DNA of 64,000 nucleotides from NCBI GenBank assembly GCA_050305135.1, contig JBNLET010000109.1, forward strand, positions 35,827 to 99,826, in the 5' to 3' direction. Origin of the DNA: Cognatazoarcus sp050305135 (GTDB taxonomy: Bacteria; Pseudomonadota; Gammaproteobacteria; Burkholderiales; Rhodocyclaceae). This document shows, in pieces, positions 25,682 through 34,252 of this stretch; position 1 is the first letter of the stretch; each line of letters opens with the position of its first letter. The notes beneath the pieces were generated by a model that saw only the letters and a program-made list of their open reading frames with translations, made no database searches and was not told the DNA's origin. Made by a program: the position numbers and the translations under genes.

Positions 25682-26748
25682 AGTCGCTGCACGTCCTCGG
25701 CAGCAAGCACATGGGCGGCGCCGAGCGCTGGTTCGCGCGCTTCCTGCCGGCCATGCTGCGCCAGGGCGAGGAAGTCGAGGCGGTGGTGCGGCGCGGCTCG
25801 GAGATCGCGCGCCATCATCTGGCCGGCGTGCCGAGCAGCGAACTGGGCTTTCGCAGCGTGTGGGACCCGCTGTCCCGCTTCGAGCTGTCGCGGCTGATCG
25901 CCGCCAGCGACGCGCCGATCGTGCAGACCTACATGGGGCGGGCCACCCGACTGACCCATCTGCGCCGCGGCGGGGGCAAGGTGCACGTGTCGCGGCTGGG
26001 CGGCTACTACAAGCTCGACCCCTTCGTCCATGCCCATGCCTGGATCGGCAACACGCGCGGCCTGTGCGACTGGATGATCCGCGGCGGCCTGCCGGCCGAG
26101 CGGGTCCATCACATCACCAACTTCGCCGATCCGGCGCGCCAGGTGGCCGAGACCGAACTCGAAGCCCTGCAGCGTCAGATCGGCCTGGAGCCCGGCGACT
26201 GGCTGATGGTCACGGCCGGCCGCCTGCTCGACGTCAAGGGGCAGCGCTTCCTGGTGGACGCGATGTCGCGCCTGCCGGCCGAGCTCGACGGCCGGCGGCT
26301 GCGGCTGGCGATCCTCGGCGACGGCGATCTGCGCGAAGCGCTGGCCGAGCAGGCGCGCCAGGCCGGCCTCGCCGAGCGGGTGCTTCTGGCCGGCTGGCAG
26401 CACGACCCGGCACCGTGGTTCCGCCTGGCCGACATGGTGGTGTTCCCGAGCCGCGACCCGGAAACCCTCGGCAACGTGATCCTGGAGGCCTGGGCCTACG
26501 GCCGGCCGCTGGTGTGCACCGCCTTCCGCGGTGCGCGCGAGATCACCCGCCATGGCGAGGACGCCTGGGTCGTACCCTGCGACGACGGCGCCGCACTGGC
26601 CGACGGCATCCGCCGCGTGATCGGCGACGCGGACCTGCGCGAGCGCTTCATCGCCGGCGGCCTGGCGCGCATCGAGCAGGACTTCAGCGAACGGGCGGTG
26701 ATCTCCCAGTATCGTGCGCTGTACGCCGAATTGCTGGACAATCGTTGA
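25678..26748 (+). CDS. GT4-family glycosyltransferase
   Basis: A 356-residue GT-B enzyme starting MKSLHVLGSKHMGGAERWF. The donor-site motif is FPSRDPETLGNVILEAWAYGRPLVCT, with the glutamates spaced as in the family. The frame is open upstream to 25639, but the ATG at 25678 overlapping the previous stop (ATGA) fits the pattern of the operon. The deacetylase ATG follows the stop directly, without a gap. Confidence 0.85.
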   Translation: MKSLHVLGSKHMGGAERWFARFLPAMLRQGEEVEAVVRRGSEIARHHLAGVPSSELGFRSVWDPLSRFELSRLIAASDAPIVQTYMGRATRLTHLRRGGGKVHVSRLGGYYKLDPFVHAHAWIGNTRGLCDWMIRGGLPAERVHHITNFADPARQVAETELEALQRQIGLEPGDWLMVTAGRLLDVKGQRFLVDAMSRLPAELDGRRLRLAILGDGDLREALAEQARQAGLAERVLLAGWQHDPAPWFRLADMVVFPSRDPETLGNVILEAWAYGRPLVCTAFRGAREITRHGEDAWVVPCDDGAALADGIRRVIGDADLRERFIAGGLARIEQDFSERAVISQYRALYAELLDNR

Positions 26749-27564
26749 ATGGACAGAGCCGGCATCAACATCCTGATGTACCACCAGGTGGGGCGCTTCG
26801 AGCCGATGAAGGCGCACCGCTCGACCTATTGCGACCATCGCCGCTTCGCGGCCCAGATGCGCTACCTGAAGCGCTTCGGCTACAGCGTGCTGTCACTGCC
26901 GGCGGCGCTCGCCTGCCTGCGCGGCGAGCGGGCCATCCCGCCGCGCGCGGTGGTGCTGACCTTCGACGACGGCTACGAGAACTTCTACGAATATGCCTGG
27001 CCGGTGCTGCAGGCGCACGGCTTTCCGGCCATCGTCTATCTGATCGCCGGCATGCTCGGCCAGCCGTCGCGCTGGTTTGCCGCCGACGGTCGCGACACGC
27101 CGCCGCTGATGAGTGCCGCGCGCGTTCGGCAGTTGCGCGGCGAGGGGGTCGATTTCGGCGCCCATTCGGTCAGCCACGTGCGGCTGGCCCAGCAGCAGGA
27201 CACCGACCGGATCCGGCACGAGGTGGCGAGTTCGAAGGCCATGCTCGAGGACGTGCTCGGCGAGGCCGTGCCGCATTTCTGCTACCCCTACGGCAGCCAC
27301 GACCGGCGCGTCGTCGATGCGGTGGCGGACGCCGGTTTCGACTCCGCCACCACCTGCGTGCGCTCGCCGGCCAGCGCAGCCGACGACCCGTTGACGCTGC
27401 CGCGCAAGGCGGTTTCGTTCGGCGACAACCTGATCGGTTACTTCTGGCGCCTGCACGTCAAGAACACCTCGAAGGTGCCGGTGATCCGGCGCCAGGGCAT
27501 GAGCTTCGCCGAGCGCGCCGACGCTCGCCCCGGCCTGCCGCTGGCCGACGGCTCAGCCCGCTAG
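26749..27564 (+). CDS. Polysaccharide deacetylase (carbohydrate esterase 4 family)
   Basis: A 271-residue protein with the NodB homology domain (about 60-210). TFDDGYENF gives the catalytic base and metal Asp, HSVSH the two metal His, and FCYPYGSHD a later family motif. No signal peptide is evident, so it may act on a cytoplasmic or membrane-bound lipid-linked sugar, for example removing an acetyl or formyl group from an N-acylated sugar of the core. Its 3' end overlaps that of the opposing dgkA by 12 bases, ending the plus-strand cluster. Confidence 0.87.
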   Translation: MDRAGINILMYHQVGRFEPMKAHRSTYCDHRRFAAQMRYLKRFGYSVLSLPAALACLRGERAIPPRAVVLTFDDGYENFYEYAWPVLQAHGFPAIVYLIAGMLGQPSRWFAADGRDTPPLMSAARVRQLRGEGVDFGAHSVSHVRLAQQQDTDRIRHEVASSKAMLEDVLGEAVPHFCYPYGSHDRRVVDAVADAGFDSATTCVRSPASAADDPLTLPRKAVSFGDNLIGYFWRLHVKNTSKVPVIRRQGMSFAERADARPGLPLADGSAR

Positions 27565-27933
27565 CACCAGCAGCCAGACCAGCGCGGCGGCGAGGATCGC
27601 CAGCAGCACCGCGGCGCTGCCGATGTCCTTGGCACGCTTCGACAGCGGATGCAGTTCGTCCGAGACGCGATCGACCACCGCCTCGACCGCCGAATTGAGC
27701 AGTTCCGCCACCAGCACCGCCAGCAGGCTGCCGAGCAGCAGCGCCCGCTCGACGCCGTTTTCGCCGAGCCACAGGGCGAGCGGCGCCAGCAGCGCGACGC
27801 ACCACAGCTCCTGGCGGAAAGCCGCTTCGCCGCGGTAGGCCGCGGCGAAGCCGGCCCGCGAGTAGCCGAAGGCGCGCCAGATCCTGGCCAGCCCGTCGTT
27901 GCGCTTGTGCCGCTCGGCCGTCTGCCGCTCCAT
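27553..27933 (-). CDS. dgkA: DgkA, diacylglycerol kinase
   Basis: A small membrane kinase of 126 residues. Three TM helices (about 45-60, 62-83 and 103-125) and the active-site helix AELLNSAVEAVVDRVS are diagnostic. It recycles diacylglycerol released by phosphoglycerol or phosphoethanolamine transfer to glycans and LPS, so its place at the end of the glycan cluster is fitting. The ATG at 27933 has GGAAG upstream; the longer open frame to 28521 is not coding. Confidence 0.93.
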   Translation of the reverse strand: MERQTAERHKRNDGLARIWRAFGYSRAGFAAAYRGEAAFRQELWCVALLAPLALWLGENGVERALLLGSLLAVLVAELLNSAVEAVVDRVSDELHPLSKRAKDIGSAAVLLAILAAALVWLLVLAG

Positions 27934-28117
27934 GCCCGCTTCCCGTCGCAGAAAGAGCGCAGCGTACCGCCCGGCAGGCCGTTCCGCCAATCGCCGGCCG
28001 GCCCCTGCAGAACGGGTGATCTGCCTCAACTTTCGCGCCACGCCTCCGTTATCTGAGCGACCAGAACAATTGCGGGATTCGGAGGAAGCGCGCTTCCGTG
28101 CCCACCCGCACCCCGAC

Positions 28118-29536
28118 ATGAGCGAAGCCGCACAGGCGGGCCCGCCCGTGGCCGACGGCGCGAGCCCCCCCGCGCCGCCAACACATTGCGATCTGCCGCC
28201 CGCGGAGATGCCGGCGAGAGTCGGTTGCCGACAGCTGTGGCACGCGCTGCGCGCGCTGGTCCAGCTCGACGGCGGCTGGCTTTGGGTGCAGGACGCGGCG
28301 TTCCGCTTCACCGACATCACTCTCGGCGGTCCGGCACAGCACCATCCGATCGCCGAAATCGCGGCCGGGCGCCGACGCTGGGATCTGCCGCTCGAAGAGG
28401 TGTCGCCGGAGGCACTGGCCGAGCACAAGGCTGCTTGCGAGCGACACGAGCCGTTCTCAAGCTTCGAGTACCGCATCCGCGGCGCGGATGGCAGGCGGAT
28501 GTGGTTCTCGGTCAGCGGCATGCCCTACTACGACGACGACGGCCGCTTTCTCGGCTACATCGGCATCGGACGCGACGTCTCGGCGCAGCACGCGCTGCAG
28601 GACGAGATCTGGCACTGGGAGCAGCGCCTGTCGGGCTTCGCCGAATGCTCGCCGAGTTGGTCCTGGGAACAGGACGCCCGCTTCCGCTATACGCGTTTCT
28701 GGGGCCAGTCGATCGACAAGACCCACATCTCGGTCGACCGCTCGATCGGCAGGGCGCCCTGGGAATTGGACCTGTCGGGCGTCAGCACGGAACAGATGGC
28801 AGCCCACCGGGCGACCCTCGAGCGGCATGCCGCATTCCACGACTTTCGCTACATGTTGCGCACCAGTGACGGCGACGAGGAATGGTTCTCGATCAGCGGC
28901 CGCCCGATCTTCGACCGCAGCGGCACGTTCTGCGGTTATCGGGGCGCGGGCACCTGCATCACCGCCGAACGCGGCATGCGGGACAGCCTGTCGCGCTACC
29001 GGGAAGTGATCGCAGCAGTAAACGAAATGACCGGTGGCTTGACCGAAACCCAGCCGCTGGAGGAGGTGTTGCGGGCCATCGTCGAACGCGCCCAGGCCCT
29101 GGCGCGGACCGCCAGTGGCTTCGTCTACCTGGTCGAAGAGGACGGCAAGAGCATGGAACTGGTGCTGGCGCTGGGCAGCATCACGAACTACCTGGGCGTG
29201 CAGCTGCGGGCGGGCGAAGGGCTCAGCGGCATCGTCTGGCAGACCGGTGAAGCACTGGTCGTCAACGACTACGACCGCTGGCCGTGGCGTTCGCGCAAGT
29301 TCCAGCGTTCGGGCATCGTCTCGATCGCCGGGGTACCGCTGAAGGTCGCCGGCCATGTCCTGGGCGTGCTCGGTGTGGTCCATGACGAAGCGGGCCGCCG
29401 TTTCCCGGACAGCGTCGTCACCAGCCTGAGGGCGTTCGCGCCGCTGGCCTCGCTGGCCCTGCAGCACACCCGCCAGGGCAAGGCGCTGGCCTCGGCTCGC
29501 CGGCGCGCCAGCGACGACGACACGGAGCAGCAGTGA
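28118..29536 (+). CDS. Tandem PAS-GAF sensor protein without output domain
   Basis: About 472 residues, cytoplasmic. Two adjacent PAS domains (about 60-150 and 165-285) are close copies: each has an S-x-E-x-M/L-A-x-H-x-A-x-x-E-R-H core and a WFSxSGxP segment. A GAF domain (about 310-455) with EGLSGIVWQTGEALVVNDY follows. No kinase, cyclase or DNA-binding domain is present. The start at the ATG of 28118 is uncertain, with a weak ribosome site and an open frame upstream. The stop overlaps the GTG start of the GGDEF-EAL gene by two bases or more (GTGA), so the two proteins are probably partners. Confidence 0.75.
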   Translation: MSEAAQAGPPVADGASPPAPPTHCDLPPAEMPARVGCRQLWHALRALVQLDGGWLWVQDAAFRFTDITLGGPAQHHPIAEIAAGRRRWDLPLEEVSPEALAEHKAACERHEPFSSFEYRIRGADGRRMWFSVSGMPYYDDDGRFLGYIGIGRDVSAQHALQDEIWHWEQRLSGFAECSPSWSWEQDARFRYTRFWGQSIDKTHISVDRSIGRAPWELDLSGVSTEQMAAHRATLERHAAFHDFRYMLRTSDGDEEWFSISGRPIFDRSGTFCGYRGAGTCITAERGMRDSLSRYREVIAAVNEMTGGLTETQPLEEVLRAIVERAQALARTASGFVYLVEEDGKSMELVLALGSITNYLGVQLRAGEGLSGIVWQTGEALVVNDYDRWPWRSRKFQRSGIVSIAGVPLKVAGHVLGVLGVVHDEAGRRFPDSVVTSLRAFAPLASLALQHTRQGKALASARRRASDDDTEQQ

Positions 29537-32500
29537 AGGCCGCGCAGCGCAGCGGTGCCGGAGCAGGCACCGAACACCTCGAGGCGCTGCTGCTCGAGCA
29601 CGAGTTCATCCTGGCGCATGCCTTCGTCGGCATCGGCCTGACCCGAAATTGCATCGTGAAGCGCGTGAACCAGCGCTTTGCGGAGATCTTCGGTTGGCCT
29701 CGGACGGAACTGATCGGGCAGCCGGGCTCGGTGTTCCACCCCTCGCCACAAGACTACGAAGAGCTCGGCCGACAGGCCGGACCGGTGCTGGCCGGCGGCG
29801 GCGTGTTCGAGCAGGAGCGGCAAATGGTCCGCCGCGACGGAACGCGCATCCGCTGCCTGCTGCGCGCGAAGGCGCTCGATCCGAACGACCCGGGCGCCGG
29901 CACGCTGTGGCTGGTCGACGACGTCGGCAGCGAGAGAACCCGCCAGTGGCAGCTGCGCTCGCTGATCGACAACGCTCCGGTCGGCATCCTGCAGTTGCGT
30001 GCCGACCGGGTCGTGGCCTGCAACCGGGCGTTCGCCCGTCTCTGCGCCGGCGCCGACCCCGACAGCTTGTGCGGCGCCCATGCGGCTGACTTCTTCGCCT
30101 CGCCGGCGGACTTCGGCGGGCTCGCCGAGCGGGCGGATCCGCCGCTGTCGGCCGGCAGACCGTACAACGGCGAGGTCCGCCTGCGACGAGCCGACGGCCG
30201 CCCGTTCTGGTGCCACGTCGTCGGCTATCTGCTCGATGCGCAGGAACCGGCGCGCGGAACATGCTGGCTGGTGCAGGACATCCACGACCGCAAGGTGGCG
30301 GAGCAGGCGTTGCGGCACGCCGTACAGACCCAGCAGGCGATTTTCGAGAATGCCGGCGTCGGCATCTCGCTGCAGCGGGAGCGTCGCATCATGCGCTGCA
30401 ACCGCACGCTGGGAGAGCTGTTCGGCTATCGGCCGGAGGAGCTCACCGGCGCCTCGACGCGCATGCTGTTCGCCAGCGAGCAGGACTGGATCCGCGCCGG
30501 CGAGCAGGTCTATCGCGACGGCTCGGACAGCTTCGACGGCGTATTCAGCTACGTGCGCAGCGACGGCCAGCCGATCGACTGCGACGTCACCGGACGCAGG
30601 CTCGAGATCGACGGCGGCGCCCAGTGGCTGTGGATCTACCGCGACGTCACCCGCGAACGGGAACTGCAGACCCATCTGCTGGCCGCCAAGAGCAATCTCG
30701 AAGCCCGCGTCAACGAGCGCACGGCCGAACTGGCGGAAACCAACACCGCGCTGCGCGACCAGTTGAATTTCGTCGAACAGCTGATCGACGCGCTGCCGCT
30801 GCCGGTCTATTTCAAGTCGGCGGACGGGCGCTACCTCGGCTGCAACAATGCCTTCATCGGCTACGTCGGGATCGCGCGCGAGGAACTGATCGGCAGGACC
30901 GCCTACGACATCATGCCGGCCGAACTGGCCGAGGCCCAGAGCGCATACGACAGGCTGCTGTTCGAGAATCCGGGGCAGCAGAATTACGATGCCGTGGTGC
31001 GCTACGTGGACGGCAGCCGGCGCGAGGTGGCCTTCTCCCGCGCCACCTTCCATCATCTCGACGGTTCGCTGGCCGGCCTGGTCGGCTCGATGGTGGACAT
31101 CACCGAGCGCAAGCGGGCGGAACAGGCGCTACGCGAACAGAGCGAACGGCTGCGCCTGTATTTCGACCTGCCGATGATCGGCATGGCGCGGCTCGGGCTG
31201 CAGGACGGCTGGCTGGAGATCAACGACAAGCTGTGCCAGATCGTCGGCTACGAGCACGACGCGCTGGCCGGCATGGCCTGGATGGACCTGGTCCATCCGG
31301 ACGACATGGCCGCCGAAATCGCGCGCTTCTCGGCCGCATTGCGCGGCGACAGCGACGGCTACGCGTGCGACATCCGGCTGCTGCGCTACGACGGCAGCAG
31401 CATCCACTGCCACGTGATCCTGCGCTGCGTGCGCGATGCCGGCGGGGCGCTCGAATACTTCGTCGTGATGGTGCAGGACATCTCCGAGCGCAAGCGCCTG
31501 GAGGACGATCTGCGGCTCTCCGCGACGGTCTTCGAACACGCTGCCGAGGGCGTCATGATCGTCGATGCGGCGACCGAAATCGTGGCGGTGAACCGCACCT
31601 TCAGCGAGATCACCGGCTACGCCGCCGACGAGGTGCGCGGCCGCAACCCGCGCTTCCTGCAATCCGGCAAGACGTCTGCAGACACCTACCGCCGGATGTG
31701 GCAGTCGGTGGCGGACCAGGGCTTCTGGCGCGGCGAGATCTGGAACCGGCGCAAGGACGGCACGCTGTTCGCGGAACTGTTGACGATCAGCGCGGTGCGC
31801 GACGACGACGACAACCTGACCCACTACGTGGGCCTGATCTCCGACATCACGACGATCAAGCGCTCGCAGGAGAGCCTCGACTACCAGGCCCACCACGACC
31901 CGCTCACCGACCTGCCGAACCGGCTCTTGTTCGAGGACCGGCTGGACCACGCGCTGCAGCGGGTGCGGCGCGACGATCGGCAACTGGCGGTGCTGTTCGT
32001 GGACCTGGACCGCTTCAAGATCATCAACGACACGCTCGGCCACCCGGTCGGCGACGACGTCCTGTGTGCGGTCGGCAAGCGGCTGCAGACGTCCTTGCGC
32101 GAGTGCGACACGGTGGCCCGGCTGGGCGGCGACGAATTCATCCTGTTGCTCGAATCGGTGGCCAGCGAGGACGACGCGGCGGTCGTGGCCGGCAAGCTGC
32201 TCGACGACTTCCGCGACCCGGTGTTCGCCGCCGGCCAGGAATTCGTCGTCTCGGCCAGCATCGGCATCAGCCTCTATCCACGCGACGGTGTCGACGTCGC
32301 GACGCTGGTGCGCAACGCGGACGCGGCCATGTACCGGGCCAAGGAACAGGGACGCAACAGCTTCGAGTTCTACCATGCCGAGCTGACCTCGACCGCGCGC
32401 AAGCGCTTCCGGCTCGAGTCCGAATTGCGCCGCGCGCTGGAGAGGAAGGAGCTGGACCTGCACTACCAGCCACAGCGCACGCTCGACGACGGCCGCATGG

Positions 32501-33189
32501 CCGGCGCCGAAGTGCTGCTGCGCTGGCGGCACCCGGAGCGCGGACCGGTCTCGCCGGCCGAATTCATCCCGCTGGCCGAAGAGAGCGGCCTGATCGTCGA
32601 GATCGGCCAATGGGTGCTGGAAACGGCCTCGGCGCAGCTGGCGCAGTGGATCCGCGCCGGCCTCGCGCCGCCGCCGCTGGCAGTGAACGTTTCCGAAGTG
32701 CAGATGCGGCGGGGCAATCTGCTGGCCGTGGTGGCCGACATCATCGAGCGCCACGCGCTGCCGCCCGGCCACCTGGAACTGGAGATCACCGAAGGCTTCA
32801 TCATGCACCAGTCGGACGAGCGGGTGGCGCAGCTCGCCGGCCTGCGCGAGATGGGCGTCAGTCTGGCGATCGACGATTTCGGCACCGGCTATTCCTCGCT
32901 CTCATACCTGAAGCGCTTCCCGATCGACAAGCTGAAGATCGACCAGAGCTTTGTCCGCGGTCTGCCCGGCGACTCCGACGACGCCGCGATCTGCCGCGCG
33001 ATCATCGCGATGGGGCGCAGCCTCGGCCTGCGCACGGTCGCCGAAGGCGTCGAATCGCCCGCCCAGCAGGAATTCCTGCGTCTGGCCGGCTGCGAGTTCA
33101 TGCAGGGCTACCTGTATGCCGAGCCGATGCCGGCCGAGGAATTCGAGCGCCGCCTGCTGCGTCCGGCCCGGCCGCCGGCAGGCGCCTGA
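29533..33189 (+). CDS. Six-PAS GGDEF-EAL cyclic-di-GMP enzyme
   Basis: A 1218-residue cytoplasmic protein: six PAS domains (about 20-140, 140-260, 260-380, 410-530, 535-655, 657-775), a coiled coil near 380-410, GGDEF (about 780-940) and EAL (about 950-1205). The cyclase motif is intact (LGGDEF), with an inhibitory-site RECD five residues before it. In the EAL domain the signature reads EVLLRW, but the catalytic Glu is kept, as are NVS, ELEIT, DDFGTGYSS, DKLKID, AEGVE and QGYLY, so phosphodiesterase activity is predicted too. No TM helix is seen. GTG start overlapping the upstream sensor gene. Confidence 0.92.
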   Translation: MKAAQRSGAGAGTEHLEALLLEHEFILAHAFVGIGLTRNCIVKRVNQRFAEIFGWPRTELIGQPGSVFHPSPQDYEELGRQAGPVLAGGGVFEQERQMVRRDGTRIRCLLRAKALDPNDPGAGTLWLVDDVGSERTRQWQLRSLIDNAPVGILQLRADRVVACNRAFARLCAGADPDSLCGAHAADFFASPADFGGLAERADPPLSAGRPYNGEVRLRRADGRPFWCHVVGYLLDAQEPARGTCWLVQDIHDRKVAEQALRHAVQTQQAIFENAGVGISLQRERRIMRCNRTLGELFGYRPEELTGASTRMLFASEQDWIRAGEQVYRDGSDSFDGVFSYVRSDGQPIDCDVTGRRLEIDGGAQWLWIYRDVTRERELQTHLLAAKSNLEARVNERTAELAETNTALRDQLNFVEQLIDALPLPVYFKSADGRYLGCNNAFIGYVGIAREELIGRTAYDIMPAELAEAQSAYDRLLFENPGQQNYDAVVRYVDGSRREVAFSRATFHHLDGSLAGLVGSMVDITERKRAEQALREQSERLRLYFDLPMIGMARLGLQDGWLEINDKLCQIVGYEHDALAGMAWMDLVHPDDMAAEIARFSAALRGDSDGYACDIRLLRYDGSSIHCHVILRCVRDAGGALEYFVVMVQDISERKRLEDDLRLSATVFEHAAEGVMIVDAATEIVAVNRTFSEITGYAADEVRGRNPRFLQSGKTSADTYRRMWQSVADQGFWRGEIWNRRKDGTLFAELLTISAVRDDDDNLTHYVGLISDITTIKRSQESLDYQAHHDPLTDLPNRLLFEDRLDHALQRVRRDDRQLAVLFVDLDRFKIINDTLGHPVGDDVLCAVGKRLQTSLRECDTVARLGGDEFILLLESVASEDDAAVVAGKLLDDFRDPVFAAGQEFVVSASIGISLYPRDGVDVATLVRNADAAMYRAKEQGRNSFEFYHAELTSTARKRFRLESELRRALERKELDLHYQPQRTLDDGRMAGAEVLLRWRHPERGPVSPAEFIPLAEESGLIVEIGQWVLETASAQLAQWIRAGLAPPPLAVNVSEVQMRRGNLLAVVADIIERHALPPGHLELEITEGFIMHQSDERVAQLAGLREMGVSLAIDDFGTGYSSLSYLKRFPIDKLKIDQSFVRGLPGDSDDAAICRAIIAMGRSLGLRTVAEGVESPAQQEFLRLAGCEFMQGYLYAEPMPAEEFERRLLRPARPPAGA

Positions 33190-33245
33190 GCGGCGCGGCG
33201 CGCGCGCCACTTTCGCGCCGGCCGCGCGCAGGCTAGCATCGCGCC

Positions 33246-33683
33246 ATGCCGCCCCAACTCGCCGACCTCTCCCACGCCATCCAGCTGGCCGTCGCGCCGG
33301 TCTTCCTGCTGACCGGCATCGCGACGCTGATCAACGCCATGAACACCCGCCTCGGCCGCATCGTCGACCGCCGCCGGGTGGTCACCAAACGGGTCGGCGA
33401 AGGCCTGGCGGAGTGCGACCACGAAGCAGCGGCCGAGGAACTGGCGCGCCTCAGGCGGCGCGGGCAACTGATCTACGCGGCGATATTCTGCGAAGCACTG
33501 AGCGCGCTGCTGGTGTGCCTGGTGGTGGCCGGCGCCTTCGTCGGCACGCTGGTCAAGGTCGAACTGGCGATCACCGTGGCGCTCACCTTCATCGCCGCGA
33601 TGCTGTCGATGATCTGCGGCCTGGGCATGTTCCTGCGCGAGGTCTTCCTGGCGGTCCGCTTCCATTCCAGCTGGGAGCCCTGA
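33246..33683 (+). CDS. DUF2721 membrane protein
   Basis: A 145-residue protein. An N-terminal hydrophobic segment (about 10-32) with GIATLINAMNTRLGRIVDR is the DUF2721 signature; two more TM helices are near 75-100 and 103-130. Function of the family is unknown. It stands between the cyclic-di-GMP gene (57 bases upstream) and the opposing EGD-repeat gene. Confidence 0.82.
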   Translation: MPPQLADLSHAIQLAVAPVFLLTGIATLINAMNTRLGRIVDRRRVVTKRVGEGLAECDHEAAAEELARLRRRGQLIYAAIFCEALSALLVCLVVAGAFVGTLVKVELAITVALTFIAAMLSMICGLGMFLREVFLAVRFHSSWEP

Positions 33684-33732
33684 TCCCGCCGCCGTGCTCG
33701 GGGCGGGACCGCGACCGACCCCGCCCGCGACA

Positions 33733-34122
33733 CTAGTTGCCCATGACCGGCAGGCTGTTGAAGTCGCCCTCGCTGCGGAACGCGTAGCGCGTCGCCGCAT
33801 CGCTGCGTGCGCGATCGGCGCGCGGCGCCGGCGCGCCGAACCACTGGTCGTGGATGTCGCCTTCGCTGCGGAAAGCGTAGCGCGCACCGCTCTTCGCCGT
33901 CGTGGCGACGCTGCCGGCACCGAGCGACACCAGCAGCCGGTTCTCGATATCGCCTTCGGACTCGAATGGATAGCGGACGTGCTCCACCGCCGCGGCGGTC
34001 GGCGTGGAAACGGGCGAGGCTTGCACGCGGTCTTCGATGTCGCCCTCCGTATCGAATGCGGCGGCGCTGCCGACGAGTCCTATGGTCAGGCTCAGTACGC
34101 TCAGAAGTCGTGTCGTTTTCAT
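33733..34122 (-). CDS. Exported EGD-repeat protein of unknown function
   Basis: A 129-residue protein with a signal peptide (residues 1-22, ending GSAAA) and GGAGA ahead of the ATG at 34122. The mature part consists of four copies of an [FY]-x-F-[ERD]-[ST]-E-G-D-[IF] motif, starting at Phe23, Phe53, Phe84 and Phe115, so the period is 30-31 residues. The last three copies are preceded by Arg/Tyr (RYPF, RYAF, RYAF). Spacers are Ala/Ser/Thr/Pro-rich. No cysteine or TM segment is found. I do not recognise the family. It is downstream of polA on the same strand but 130 bases away. Confidence 0.7.
   Translation of the reverse strand: MKTTRLLSVLSLTIGLVGSAAAFDTEGDIEDRVQASPVSTPTAAAVEHVRYPFESEGDIENRLLVSLGAGSVATTAKSGARYAFRSEGDIHDQWFGAPAPRADRARSDAATRYAFRSEGDFNSLPVMGN
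33763..33884 (-). repeat. 93-bp-period direct repeat in the EGD-repeat gene
   Basis: A 29-base segment at 33763-33791 recurs at 33856-33884 with two mismatches, 93 bases (31 codons) apart. Two more diverged copies lie near 33949 and 34036. The two closest copies encode RYAFRSEGD and show recent or conserved duplication at the DNA level. Confidence 0.85.
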
Positions 34123-34252
34123 TGCTGTTCTCCATGGGTTGTTTCGGGTCACAAGGCGTATTGGCTCGCCTGTGCCCAATAGTCGCCATGGCGAAAGCAT
34201 CCTTACAGCGGCACCGGCCGAGATCGGCCGCAGGCCGCTGCTGCGGGCGGTC

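Noticed and set aside
16694..27564. Glycan cluster as a recently acquired genomic island
   Set aside because: GC content and codon use look like the surroundings, no tRNA, integrase or direct repeats flank it, and several members (MsbA-like, WaaC-like) are core genes.
28098..28100. GTG start with GGAGGA upstream for the PAS-PAS-GAF gene
   Set aside because: The ribosome-binding-like sequence is good but the GTG is not in the frame of the protein.
33685..33732. GC-rich inverted repeat as bidirectional terminator between the DUF2721 and EGD-repeat genes
   Set aside because: The pairing is imperfect with a long loop and there is no T-run on either side.
33763..33884. Two 29-base repeats as a minimal CRISPR
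   Set aside because: The repeats and the DNA between them are coding and in frame with a signal-peptide protein; no cas genes in the window.
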